From: Bradyrhizobium iriomotense
GTDB lineage: Bacteria; Pseudomonadota; Alphaproteobacteria; Rhizobiales; Xanthobacteraceae
Assembly (NCBI RefSeq): GCF_018130765.1
Contig: NZ_JAFCJZ010000006.1
Span: 62,001 to 126,000, forward strand
Reading direction: 5' to 3'
DNA: 64,000 bases
Shown here: positions 52,208 through 60,350 of the stretch, piece after piece
Numbering within the stretch: the stretch's first letter is position 1
Layout of the letters: the number at the start of each line of letters is the position of its first letter
Position numbers and translations under genes: made by a program
Notes under the pieces: model-generated
What the model saw: only the letters and a program-made list of their open reading frames with translations
What the model was told of the DNA's origin: nothing
Databases searched by the model: none

Positions 52208-53756
52208 GGCCAAAGCGTTTTCAAGCGAAGCGGGTACCGGTTCGCGTGAAGAAAACGCGTCAAAACAAAAAGACGAGCCGAGCGTCGTCGTCATCAAGGA
52301 CAACAACGCGCTGGTGATCCATGCGCTGGACGATGCGGCGTCTCGTCTGGGTTTGCATATCGGCCAGCCCCTGGCCAATGCGCGGGCGATGTGTCCGGAC
52401 TTGCGGGTGTTCGACGCCGATGTCGTGGCCGATGCCAAGACGCTCAGCGACATCGCCGACTGGTGCGACCGCTTCACGCCGCTGGTTGCGCTCGATCCGC
52501 CGCATGGGCTGTTCCTCGATATCACCGGCTGCGCACATCTGTTCGGCGGTGAAGCGGCACTGTTGCAGACGCTGGTTCGTGCCCTCGCACGTCAGGGCTT
52601 TGCCGTCAGCGCGGCGATCGCCGGCACGTCGGTCTGCGCTCGCACGCTGACGCGGCAGGCGACAGGCACCATCGTGGCCGATGGCGGGGAGGCGGAGGCG
52701 ATCAGCCCATTTCCGGTCTCCGCGCTCGGTGCGGGCGAGGCCATCACCACCGGCCTGCGCCGCGCCGGCCTGAAGACCATCGGCGATGTCGCCTCGCGCT
52801 CGCCGAGCGAAATCACGGCGCGGTTCGGTGCGCGGTTCTCGATCCTGCTCGCGCACGCGCTGGGACAGGGCGATGCGCCGATCAATCCGCGCAAGCCATT
52901 GCCCGATTACATCGTCGAGAAGCGCTTTGCCGAACCGATCGCGACCGACACCATGATTGCGATGACGCTGTCGCGTCTGGCCGATATGCTGATCGCCTCC
53001 ATGGAGAAGCAGGGTAAAGGCGCGCGGCGGCTGGAGGCCGCCTTCTTCCGCACCGACGGCGTGGTGCGCGCGATCATGGTCGAGACCGGACGTCCCGTGA
53101 CGCGCAGCGCGGTGATCGACCGCCTGTTCCGCGAGCGCCTCGATGCGCTCGCGGATCCCCTCGATCCCGGTTTCGGCTTCGACATGGTGCGGCTGTCGGC
53201 GAGCCGCACCGAGATCGTGGTGCAGGAGCAGCGCGACCTCGACGCCCATGTCCACGACAATGACGAGCTCGCCGCTTTGATCGACCGCATCGCCGCGCGC
53301 ATCGGCGGCAAGCGCGTCGTCGTGCATCTGCCGCAGGATACCCATATCCCCGAAAGCGCGGTGCTTGCCGCGCCAGCACAGCATCATCTCGCCGCCGCTA
53401 TGCAGGCCGAATGGCCTGTTCGCACCGAGAGCGAGCCGCCGCTGCGCCCCTTGCGGCTGTTCGACAAGCCTGAGCCGATCAAGGTGCCGTTCGCGACCGT
53501 GCCCGATGGCCCGCCGCATCAGTTCACCTGGCGCCGCGCGCTGCACGCGGTGGTGCGGGTGGAAGGGCCCGAGCGCATCGCCATGGAATGGTGGCGGCAG
53601 GACGGCAAGCAGCTGACGCGGGATTACTTCCGCATCGAGGATGCCGAAGGCCTCCGCTTCTGGATCTTTCGCGACGGTCTCTACGAGGGGGAGGTGTTCG
53701 ACGGTGACGGCAAGCCCGCGTCTCCCGGCTGGTATGTGCACGGTCTTTTCGCATGA
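52104..53756 (+). CDS. imuB: ImuB, Y-family polymerase-like mutasome protein
   Basis: This is a 550-residue relative of Y-family DNA polymerases that lacks catalytic activity and links DnaE2 to the sliding clamp. The N-terminus is RRILSLWLPRLPIDRIQR; the palm-like region has DPPHGLFLDITGCAHLFGG with the acidic residues partly replaced. A helix-hairpin-helix follows near residue 230 (GLRRAGLKTIGDVASRSP), and a C-terminal domain of about 200 residues ends YEGEVFDGDGKPASPGWYVHGLFA. Residues about 37-56 are encoded by a palindromic repeat inserted in frame, between the first strand and EPSVVVIKDNNAL. It overlaps imuA upstream and dnaE2 downstream by ATGA. Confidence 0.93.
   Translation: MSASSVNPRRILSLWLPRLPIDRIQRFLGSAGLRKAKAFSSEAGTGSREENASKQKDEPSVVVIKDNNALVIHALDDAASRLGLHIGQPLANARAMCPDLRVFDADVVADAKTLSDIADWCDRFTPLVALDPPHGLFLDITGCAHLFGGEAALLQTLVRALARQGFAVSAAIAGTSVCARTLTRQATGTIVADGGEAEAISPFPVSALGAGEAITTGLRRAGLKTIGDVASRSPSEITARFGARFSILLAHALGQGDAPINPRKPLPDYIVEKRFAEPIATDTMIAMTLSRLADMLIASMEKQGKGARRLEAAFFRTDGVVRAIMVETGRPVTRSAVIDRLFRERLDALADPLDPGFGFDMVRLSASRTEIVVQEQRDLDAHVHDNDELAALIDRIAARIGGKRVVVHLPQDTHIPESAVLAAPAQHHLAAAMQAEWPVRTESEPPLRPLRLFDKPEPIKVPFATVPDGPPHQFTWRRALHAVVRVEGPERIAMEWWRQDGKQLTRDYFRIEDAEGLRFWIFRDGLYEGEVFDGDGKPASPGWYVHGLFA
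52213..52272. repeat. Palindromic repeat inserted in frame in imuB
   Basis: The arms GCGTTTTC (52215-52222) and GAAAACGC (52251-52258) enclose a second palindrome GCGAAGCGGGTACCGGTTCGC-like core. I recall this sequence as an abundant intergenic repeat of Rhizobiales, usually followed by GTCAAAACAA as here. About 60 bases, or 20 codons, are read through without a stop, giving the Ser/Glu/Lys-rich run SSEAGTGSREENASKQK. Confidence 0.8.
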
Positions 53757-56700
53757 TTACGCCTGCTTATGCCGAGATCGGCATCACCACAAACTTCTCC
53801 TTCCTGCGCGGCGGCTCGGATCCGCGCGCCTATGTGCATCAGGCAAGCCTCCTCGGCATCCCCGCGATCGGCATCGCCGATCACAACACGCTCGCCGGTG
53901 TGGTGCGGGCTTACAAAGAGCTCGACAATGACAAGGTGCTGCACAAGCCGAAACTGCTGATCGGCGCGCGCATCGTCTTCATCGACGGTACGCCCGACAT
54001 TCTGGTCTATCCGCGCGATCGCGCGGCCTATGGCCGGCTCTGCCAGCTCCTGACCCGGGGCAAGCGCGGCGACGACATCACGCGGATCGAGAAGGGCGAA
54101 TGCCATCTCACCTTCGCCGATCTTCTTGAGTTTTCCGAAGGCCAGCTTCTGGTGTTGACGCTGCCGCATCGCTTCGAGCCGGCGCAGGCGCTGGATGTTC
54201 TCGCCAAGCTCAAAGCCAGCCGCGCCGAGGGCGTGTGGCTGGCGGCGAGCCTGATCTATCGCGGCGACGACCGGCGGCGCCTTTCGCGGCTCGACGATCT
54301 CGCCGCAAAGGCCAAGGTGCCGCTGCTCGCGACCAACGAGGTGCTTTATCACGATCCCGGCCGCCGGCCGCTGCAGGACGTGCTGACCTGCATCCGGGAG
54401 AAGACCACGATCGAGGCTGTGGGGCGGAAGCTCGAGGCCAATGCCGAGCGCTTCCTGAAGACGCCGCGCGAGATGGCGCGGCTGTTCCGCGATTTCCCTG
54501 AAGCGATCGCGGAGACCATGCGCTTTGCGGACAAGATCGACTTTTCGCTCGACCAGCTCAAATATCAATATCCGGACGAGCCGGTGCCGCCGGGCAAGAC
54601 CGCGCAGGGGCATCTGGAAGATCTGACCTGGGCAGGCGTCGATAAATACTTTGGCGGCGAGATCGACGACAAGCTGCGCGCCACCCTGAAGAAAGAGCTC
54701 GCGCTGATCGCCGAGCTGAAATATGCGCACTATTTCCTCACTGTGCACGACATCGTCCACTATGCGCGCAGCCAGAACATCCTGTGCCAGGGCCGCGGCT
54801 CGGCGGCGAACTCGGCCGTGTGTTACGTGCTCGGCATCACCTCGGTCGACCCGACCAAGGTCGACCTCTTGTTCGAGCGCTTCATCTCCAAGGAGCGGTT
54901 GGAGCCGCCCGACATCGACGTCGATTTCGAGCATTCGCGGCGCGAGGAGGTGATGCAATATGTCTACCGCCGCTACGGCCGTCACCGCGCCGCGATCATC
55001 GCCACCGTCATCCACTACCGCCCGCGCAGCGCCATCCGCGATGTCGGCAAGGCGCTAGGCCTGACCGAGGACGTCACCGCCGCGCTCGCCGATACCGTCT
55101 GGGGCAGCTGGGGCAAGGGCCTCAACGACATGCAGGTCCGGCAGGCCGGGCTCGATCCGCAAAATCCGATGATCAACCTCGCGGTCGAGCTTGCGACCGA
55201 ATTGATCGAATTCCCGCGCCATCTCTCCCAGCATGTCGGCGGCTATGTGCTGACCCAGGACCGGCTCGACACCTATGTGCCGATCGGCAATGCGGCGATG
55301 GACGACCGCACCTTCATCGAATGGGACAAGGACGACGTCGACGCGCTTCATATGATGAAGGTCGACGTGCTGGCGCTGGGCATGCTGACCTGCATCAGGA
55401 AGTGTTTTGATTTGATCGCGGACCACAAGGGCGAGCGTTTTGTGCTGGCGAGCGTTCCGCAGGACGATCCCAGGGTTTACGACATGCTGTGCGCCGGGGA
55501 GTCGCTTGGCGTATTCCAGGTCGAGAGCCGCGCCCAGATGAACATGCTGCCGCGCCTGAAGCCGCGGACCTTCTACGATCTCGTCATCGAAGTCGCGATC
55601 GTGCGGCCGGGCCCGATCCAGGGCGACATGGTGCATCCGTATTTGCGGCGGCGAAACGGGCTGGAAAAGGTGAGCTATCCCTCGCCGTCGCCGGACCAAG
55701 GCGACAAGGACGAGCTTTACAATGTGCTGCACAAGACGCTCGGCGTCCCGCTGTTCCAGGAGCAGGCGATGCGCATCGCGATCGAGGCCGCACATTTTAC
55801 GTCCGAGGAAGCCAACGGCCTGCGCCGCTCGATGGCGACCTTCCGCAATGTCGGTACCATAGGCCAGTACGAGGAGAAGCTGATCGGCAACATGGTGGCG
55901 CGCGGCTACGACCCCAATTTCGCCAGAAGCTGCTTTGACCAGATCAAGGGTTTTGGCTCCTACGGTTTTCCGGAGAGCCATGCCGCAAGCTTCGCGCAAC
56001 TGGTCTACATTTCTTCATGGTTGAAGCACTACCATCCCGACGCCTTCTGCTGCGGCCTCCTGAACTCGCAGCCGATGGGCTTTTACGCGCCGGCGCAGAT
56101 CGTCAGCGATGCCCGCAAGAACGGTGTCGAGATCCGTGACATCGACGTGTCCTTCAGCTTTGCGCAGAACACGCTGGAAAATACAGATGGCAAGTATTGC
56201 GCCGTGCGCCTCGGCTTCCGCCAGATCGACGGCTTCCATTGGCTGGATGAAGATGAGGAGAGGTTGAAACGCTCCCAGCTGTCATTCCGGGGCGACGCGT
56301 CAGCGTCGAGCCCGGAATCCATAACCACGATCGGGAGTATGGATTCTCAGATGCGCAATTGCGCATCAGAGCTCGCGCCAAGAGGCGCGCCCCGGAATGA
56401 CAATGTGGAGAGAGCCGAAGACTGGGCCGACCGCATCATTGCCGCGCGCAACCGCCGGGCCTTCACCTCTCTCGAGGATTTCGCCCGTGATACCGGCCTG
56501 CCCAAGCGCGCGCTGATCCTGCTCGCGGACGCCGACGCCTTCCGTTCGCTCGGGCTCGACCGCCGCGAGGCGCTGTGGCAGGTGCGGCGGCTGCCCGACG
56601 ACGTGCCGCTGCCGCTGTTCGAGGCGGCGACCGCGCGTGAGCAGCCGGACGAAGGTGCAAAGCCGCTGCCGGCGATGCCGCGCTCCGAGCAGGTGGTCGC

Positions 56701-57232
56701 GGACTACCAGACCATCCGGCTGTCGCTGAAGGGCCACCCGATGGAATTCTTGCGCGAGATGTTTACGCGCGAGCGGGTCGTCGCCTGCAAGGACATCAGC
56801 CATGAAAACGAGCGGCGCCGCGTTCGCTGCGCCGGCGTGGTCCTGGTGCGGCAACGGCCGGGTAGCGCCAGCGGCGTCGTGTTCATGACGCTGGAGGACG
56901 AAACCGGCATCGCCAATGTCGTGGTCTGGCCCAAGATCATGGAGCAGTACCGCAAAGAAGTGATGGGCGCACGGCTCATCCTGGTCGAGGGCTATATCCA
57001 GAGCAGTCCCGAAAAGGTGACGCATCTCATCGCCCAGCGCATGGTCGACCGCTCGCATGATCTGGTCGGCCTCGCCAACGATGCGCTCAGCGGCAAGCAT
57101 CCGGTGCCGTCAGGTGCGACCGTCGTCGAACCGCTCAACGAAGACCCCCGCGCCCTCGCGGACATGCCAGCCCAAAAAATCCGCCACCCCCGCAACGTCC
57201 GCATCCTGCCGCCGTCGCGGGATTTTCATTGA
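53753..57232 (+). CDS. dnaE2: Error-prone DNA polymerase III alpha subunit
   Basis: This 1159-residue C-family polymerase acts in SOS translesion synthesis. The N-terminal PHP domain begins YAEIGITTNFSFLRGGSDP. The polymerase core shows the catalytic PPDIDVDFEHSRREEV near residue 384 and the third acidic site in VRPGPIQGDMVHPY near 620. LFQEQAMRIAIEAAHFT and GFGSYGFPESHAASFA are fingers motifs, and a C-terminal OB domain has GVVFMTLEDETGIANVVVW. It lacks the clamp- and tau-binding tail of DnaE1. Residues about 843-883 come from a 123-base palindromic repeat inserted in frame. The start overlaps the imuB stop by four bases. Confidence 0.95.
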   Translation: MITPAYAEIGITTNFSFLRGGSDPRAYVHQASLLGIPAIGIADHNTLAGVVRAYKELDNDKVLHKPKLLIGARIVFIDGTPDILVYPRDRAAYGRLCQLLTRGKRGDDITRIEKGECHLTFADLLEFSEGQLLVLTLPHRFEPAQALDVLAKLKASRAEGVWLAASLIYRGDDRRRLSRLDDLAAKAKVPLLATNEVLYHDPGRRPLQDVLTCIREKTTIEAVGRKLEANAERFLKTPREMARLFRDFPEAIAETMRFADKIDFSLDQLKYQYPDEPVPPGKTAQGHLEDLTWAGVDKYFGGEIDDKLRATLKKELALIAELKYAHYFLTVHDIVHYARSQNILCQGRGSAANSAVCYVLGITSVDPTKVDLLFERFISKERLEPPDIDVDFEHSRREEVMQYVYRRYGRHRAAIIATVIHYRPRSAIRDVGKALGLTEDVTAALADTVWGSWGKGLNDMQVRQAGLDPQNPMINLAVELATELIEFPRHLSQHVGGYVLTQDRLDTYVPIGNAAMDDRTFIEWDKDDVDALHMMKVDVLALGMLTCIRKCFDLIADHKGERFVLASVPQDDPRVYDMLCAGESLGVFQVESRAQMNMLPRLKPRTFYDLVIEVAIVRPGPIQGDMVHPYLRRRNGLEKVSYPSPSPDQGDKDELYNVLHKTLGVPLFQEQAMRIAIEAAHFTSEEANGLRRSMATFRNVGTIGQYEEKLIGNMVARGYDPNFARSCFDQIKGFGSYGFPESHAASFAQLVYISSWLKHYHPDAFCCGLLNSQPMGFYAPAQIVSDARKNGVEIRDIDVSFSFAQNTLENTDGKYCAVRLGFRQIDGFHWLDEDEERLKRSQLSFRGDASASSPESITTIGSMDSQMRNCASELAPRGAPRNDNVERAEDWADRIIAARNRRAFTSLEDFARDTGLPKRALILLADADAFRSLGLDRREALWQVRRLPDDVPLPLFEAATAREQPDEGAKPLPAMPRSEQVVADYQTIRLSLKGHPMEFLREMFTRERVVACKDISHENERRRVRCAGVVLVRQRPGSASGVVFMTLEDETGIANVVVWPKIMEQYRKEVMGARLILVEGYIQSSPEKVTHLIAQRMVDRSHDLVGLANDALSGKHPVPSGATVVEPLNEDPRALADMPAQKIRHPRNVRILPPSRDFH
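56280..56402. repeat. Palindromic repeat inserted in frame in dnaE2
   Basis: The element is exactly 123 bases (41 codons). Its ends are TGTCATTCCGGGG and CCCCGGAATGACA, perfect inverted arms of 13 bases. Inside are CCCGGAATCCATA with TATGGATTCTCAG, and the hairpin ATGCGCAATTGCGCAT. This is the layout of the intergenic RIME-like elements seen elsewhere in bradyrhizobia. It reads through with no stop, giving the segment between ERLKRSQ and NVERAEDWADRI. Confidence 0.88.
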
Positions 57233-57260
57233 GCGTCGTAAGGCGGGCTGCCCACTACGT

Positions 57261-57340
57261 CGTCATTGCGAGCGCAGCGAAGCAATCCAGACTGTTCCCG
57301 CGGAAAGATTCTGGATTGCTTTGCTGCGCTCGCAATGACG
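57261..57340. repeat. Palindromic repeat, GTCATTGCGAGCGCAGC type
   Basis: The arms CGTCATTGCGAGCGCAGC and GCTGCGCTCGCAATGACG are perfect, with a second internal pair AGCAATCCAG and CTGGATTGCT. It lies 28 bases past the dnaE2 stop. This is an intergenic relative of the element inserted inside dnaE2: the ends share GTCATT/AATGAC and the inner part holds CCAGA/TCTGG. Confidence 0.85.
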
Positions 57341-57374
57341 AGTTTGTCGAGCGATCGCGCGCCACACTCTCAGT

Positions 57375-57480
57375 CGTCATACCCCGCGAAAGCGGGGTAT
57401 CCAGTACGCCGCGGCTTCTCGATTCAATCACAGCCGCCTCTAGAATACTGGATCGCCCGGTCGAAGCCGGGCGATGACAG
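57375..57480. repeat. Palindromic repeat, GTCATACCCCGCGAAAGCGGGG type, copy 1
   Basis: The left hairpin ACCCCGC-GAAA-GCGGGGT is followed by ATCCAGTACGCCG, a variable middle, then ATACTGGAT and a right hairpin CGCCCGG-TCGAA-CCGGGCG ending GATGACAG. The outer ends GTCAT and ATGAC pair. It runs right up to the stop region of the SDR gene, so it probably also ends that transcript. A second copy is at 58330-58432. Confidence 0.85.
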
Positions 57481-57488
57481 CGTGCCCC

Positions 57489-58259
57489 CTAAAAATTCAC
57501 CCGGTTCGAGATCGCGCCGTCAACGACGAGGTTCGATCCAGTCGTGAAGGCCGACACCGGGCTCGCCAGAAACACCGCTGCACTGGCGATCTCCTGCGGC
57601 GTTGCCATGCGGCCCGTCGGGTTGCGCTTCATTGCGTCCTGGTACCGCTCGGGCATGTTCTTCTCGACCATCTCCCAGACGCCGCCCTTGAAATAGACGG
57701 TGCCGGGCGAGACCACGTTGACCCGGATCTTCCTCTTCGCGTATTGCCGTGCCAATCCCTTGGCCATGTGGATCAGCGCCGCCTTGATCGGGCCGTAGGA
57801 GCTGGCCGTGTCCGCCTGCGCGGCGGAGATCGACGAGATGATCACGAAGGCGGCGTCGCCGCTGCCGGCGCCGCTTGCTTCGAGGAACGGCCGCGCGGCG
57901 TCGAAGGCGTGCACGGCACCGAGCACGTCGAGCCGGAAATTCTGCTCCCATGATGCGGGATCGCCGCCCTGCGCCATCGCGCCGGCATTGGAGAACAGCA
58001 TGTCGATGCTGCCGAGCTCTTTTGCGGCACTCTCGATCCAGCTCTTCAACGCCGCGCCGTCGGTCACATCGACCGGGCTGCCGGTGGCGCGGATTCCGCT
58101 CGCCTTCAGTTCGGCGACGGTGGCCGCAACCTGATCCGCATTGCGTGCGCACACCGCGACATTGCTGCCTTCACCGGCCAGCGTCGCCGCAATCGCCCGC
58201 CCGATGCCGCGCGTGCCGCCGAGGACGATGGCGTTCCTGCCTTTGAGACCGAGATCCAT
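57489..58259 (-). CDS. SDR family oxidoreductase
   Basis: This 256-residue short-chain dehydrogenase/reductase carries the cofactor motif GGTRGIGRAIA (T-G-x3-G-x-G variant) near residues 14-24, followed by VAVCARN, which favours NADP. NAGAMAQ is the structural motif; the catalytic Ser is in IISSISAAQA and the Tyr and Lys in SYGPIKAAL. NVVSPGTVYFKGG and the C-terminal NLVVDGAISNRV are family-typical. The substrate is unknown. It is flanked on both sides by copies of the same palindromic repeat, with no obvious operon partner. Confidence 0.92.
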   Translation of the reverse strand: MDLGLKGRNAIVLGGTRGIGRAIAATLAGEGSNVAVCARNADQVAATVAELKASGIRATGSPVDVTDGAALKSWIESAAKELGSIDMLFSNAGAMAQGGDPASWEQNFRLDVLGAVHAFDAARPFLEASGAGSGDAAFVIISSISAAQADTASSYGPIKAALIHMAKGLARQYAKRKIRVNVVSPGTVYFKGGVWEMVEKNMPERYQDAMKRNPTGRMATPQEIASAAVFLASPVSAFTTGSNLVVDGAISNRVNF

Positions 58260-58329
58260 TGTTGGTTTTCCTTGTTGTTGGTCGTGCGGAGTTTGGTTGT
58301 TTGAGCGAAGATATCGAATTCGTTCTCGC

Positions 58330-58432
58330 TGTCATACCCCGCGAAAGCGGGGTATCCAGTACGCCGTGACGTCTCGGCTCTATCATCAGCGTCTCTGGGA
58401 TACTGGATCATCCGCCTTCGCGGATGATGACA
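58330..58432. repeat. Palindromic repeat, GTCATACCCCGCGAAAGCGGGG type, copy 2
   Basis: The first 33 bases match copy 1 at 57375 exactly (GTCATACCCCGCGAAAGC, then GGGGTATCCAGTACGCC). The right hairpin differs (ATCATCCG-CCTTCG-CGGATGAT), as expected for family members that drift but keep pairing. It lies in the gap upstream of the SDR gene. The two copies thus frame the SDR gene in direct orientation. Confidence 0.85.
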
Positions 58433-58460
58433 CCGTGTGAGATGGCCCAGAGCATCGCCC

Positions 58461-58748
58461 TCACTCCGGCGACGCTCCCACCGGCGGGCCGCCGGGCGGG
58501 CGGTGGAGGAAGGTCAGTGATGCATAGGCGCCGACCCAGGAGCCGATCGCGGCGAAGGCAACATAGAAGGCGTTCTCGGTGTAGCTGATCACGGCATAGG
58601 AGGAGAGCAGGTACCAGATCGCGCTCCACGTCGCCGCAGGCACGCGCTTGCGCGCGACCACGGCGGAGGTGAACATCACATAGACCGCGTCGGTCGCCGC
58701 CGTGGCGATGAACACGGCACCCGCGGTGAGGGGATCGATGGCGGCCAT
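58461..58748 (-). CDS. Small membrane protein, unknown
   Basis: This is a 95-residue protein with three predicted spans: AGAVFIATAATDAVYVMFTSAVV, TWSAIWYLLSSYAVISYT and AFYVAFAAIGSWVGAYASLTFL. A short Pro/Gly-rich tail follows. GGA eight bases before the ATG at 58748 is an acceptable ribosome site. The repeated small-residue helices resemble small multidrug or DUF-type membrane proteins, but I cannot name a family. It is divergent from the CoA-transferase gene. Confidence 0.68.
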   Translation of the reverse strand: MAAIDPLTAGAVFIATAATDAVYVMFTSAVVARKRVPAATWSAIWYLLSSYAVISYTENAFYVAFAAIGSWVGAYASLTFLHRPPGGPPVGASPE

Positions 58749-58804
58749 TGCAATCCTTTCCGTGCTAATGAATGGTTGTAAAAAATTACGGGAGAGAAGC
58801 GGTC

Positions 58805-60205
58805 ATGCAAAGCCCCGCCGACATTCTCAGCAACATCTGGACCTCCGTCTGCGGCGACAAAGCCGCGCTCGCGCGCGTGCGGCTGACAGGCGAGGAGCCG
58901 CAGATCCCGTCCTCGTTTCGCGTCGCCGTCGCCGGCCAGACCACGATCGCCGCAGCCGGCCTCGCCGCTGCCGAGATCTGGCGGCTGCGCAGCGGCGAGG
59001 CGCAGGACGTCTCCGTCGACATGCGTCACGCCGTCGCCGAATGCCGCTCCGAGCGCTATTTGCGCCTCGACGACAAGCCGCCGCCACCGGCCTGGGATGC
59101 CATCGCCGGCGTCTACAGGACGGGCGATGGCCGCTTCGTTCGCTGCCACACCAATTTCCCGCATCACCGCGATGCCGTTTGCAAGGTGCTTGCTTGCGAG
59201 CCGGAACGCGAGAAGGTGCAGGCTGCGCTGATGCAGTGGAAGGGCGAGGATTTCGAGACTGCGGCCTACGCAGCGGGCGGCGTTGTCGCCTTGATGCGCT
59301 CTCACGACGAGTGGTCGGCGCTGCCGCAGGCGCGTGCGCTCGCGGAGTTGCCGCTGCTCTCGATCGAGAAGATCGGCGATGCTTCGCGAAGGCCGTGGCC
59401 GAAAGGCGATCGTCCGCTCGCTGGGCTCCGCGTGCTCGATCTCTCCCGCGTCATCGCAGGTCCCGTCGCCGGCCGCACGCTCGCAGCACACGGCGCCGAT
59501 GTGCTGCTGGTGTCGGGGCCCGAGTTGCCCGCCATTCCCTGGCTCACCATCGATACCGGTCGCGGCAAGCTCACCACCTTCCTCGAGCTCAAGAGCGAGA
59601 AGGGCAGGGCGCAGTTGCGCGACCTGCTGAAGGACGCCGACATCTTCTCGCAGGGCTATCGTCCGCGCGCGCTCGCCGCCCTCGGCTTTGCGCCCGAAGA
59701 GGTCGCTACGATCAGTCCTGGCATCGTCTATGTCACGCTGTCGGCCTATGGCCATGTCGGCCCCTGGGCCGAGCGGCGCGGCTTCGACTCGCTGGTGCAG
59801 ACCACGACCGGCTTCAACCACGCCGAGGGAGAGGCCGCCGGCATCGACGGTCCCAAGGAATTGCCGGCGCAGATGCTCGACCACGCCACCGGCTATCTGA
59901 TGGCGTTCGGCGCGATGATGGCCAAGGCACGCCAGGCGTGCGAAGGCGGCAGCTGGCACGTCCGCGTGTCGCTGGCGCAGACCGGCCGCTGGCTGTGGAA
60001 TCTCGGCCGGCTCGACGGCGGACTGAACGCCCCGGATCTTACGGGGGCAGCTGTACATGCTGCGTTCATCGAGCGCATGCCATCTGGCTTCGGCACGTTG
60101 AAGGCGGTGCAGCATTCGGCGCTGCTCTCGAAGACGCCGGCGCAATGGAGCCGTCCGGCGATGCCGCTCGGCAGCCATCCGGCACAGTGGCCGCCTCGAA
60201 GCTGA
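58805..60205 (+). CDS. CaiB/BaiF family CoA-transferase
   Basis: This is a 466-residue class III CoA-transferase. The N-terminal third (to about residue 205) is a degenerate half, and the main domain starts PLAGLRVLDLSRVIAGPVAGRTLAAHGADVL. ADIFSQGYRPRALAALGF, VYVTLSAYGHVGPWAERRGFDSLVQTTTG and QMLDHATGYLMAFGAMMA follow, the last holding the catalytic Asp. Such enzymes move CoA between carboxylic acids such as oxalate, carnitine or succinate. The fused double-domain form is a recognised branch. The ATG at 58805 has GGGAGAG upstream; an upstream reading from 58772 is less likely. Confidence 0.9.
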   Translation: MQSPADILSNIWTSVCGDKAALARVRLTGEEPQIPSSFRVAVAGQTTIAAAGLAAAEIWRLRSGEAQDVSVDMRHAVAECRSERYLRLDDKPPPPAWDAIAGVYRTGDGRFVRCHTNFPHHRDAVCKVLACEPEREKVQAALMQWKGEDFETAAYAAGGVVALMRSHDEWSALPQARALAELPLLSIEKIGDASRRPWPKGDRPLAGLRVLDLSRVIAGPVAGRTLAAHGADVLLVSGPELPAIPWLTIDTGRGKLTTFLELKSEKGRAQLRDLLKDADIFSQGYRPRALAALGFAPEEVATISPGIVYVTLSAYGHVGPWAERRGFDSLVQTTTGFNHAEGEAAGIDGPKELPAQMLDHATGYLMAFGAMMAKARQACEGGSWHVRVSLAQTGRWLWNLGRLDGGLNAPDLTGAAVHAAFIERMPSGFGTLKAVQHSALLSKTPAQWSRPAMPLGSHPAQWPPRS

Positions 60206-60216
60206 CGTGGGGCTGA

Positions 60217-60263
60217 CGCGTCGCAAAATTTTAACGCAAACGGAAAGGCGCGACGCGTTTTTT
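60217..60263 (+). terminator. Candidate terminator after the CoA-transferase gene
   Basis: The arms CGCGTCGC (60217-60224) and GCGACGCG (60250-60257) are followed by TTTTTT. The loop is long (25 bases), so strength is uncertain. Confidence 0.55.
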
Positions 60264-60350
60264 AGGTTGTTTGAACTCTCAATTCGGCACTATTAGCGCG
60301 ACCGATGAGGCTATCGTTTGCCGACATCGTCGCAAACAAGACCGGGCCCT

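Noticed and set aside
57261..58432. CRISPR array
   Set aside because: The repeated units are palindromes of about 80-110 bases at irregular spacing with no short direct repeats and unique spacers, and no cas gene is present.
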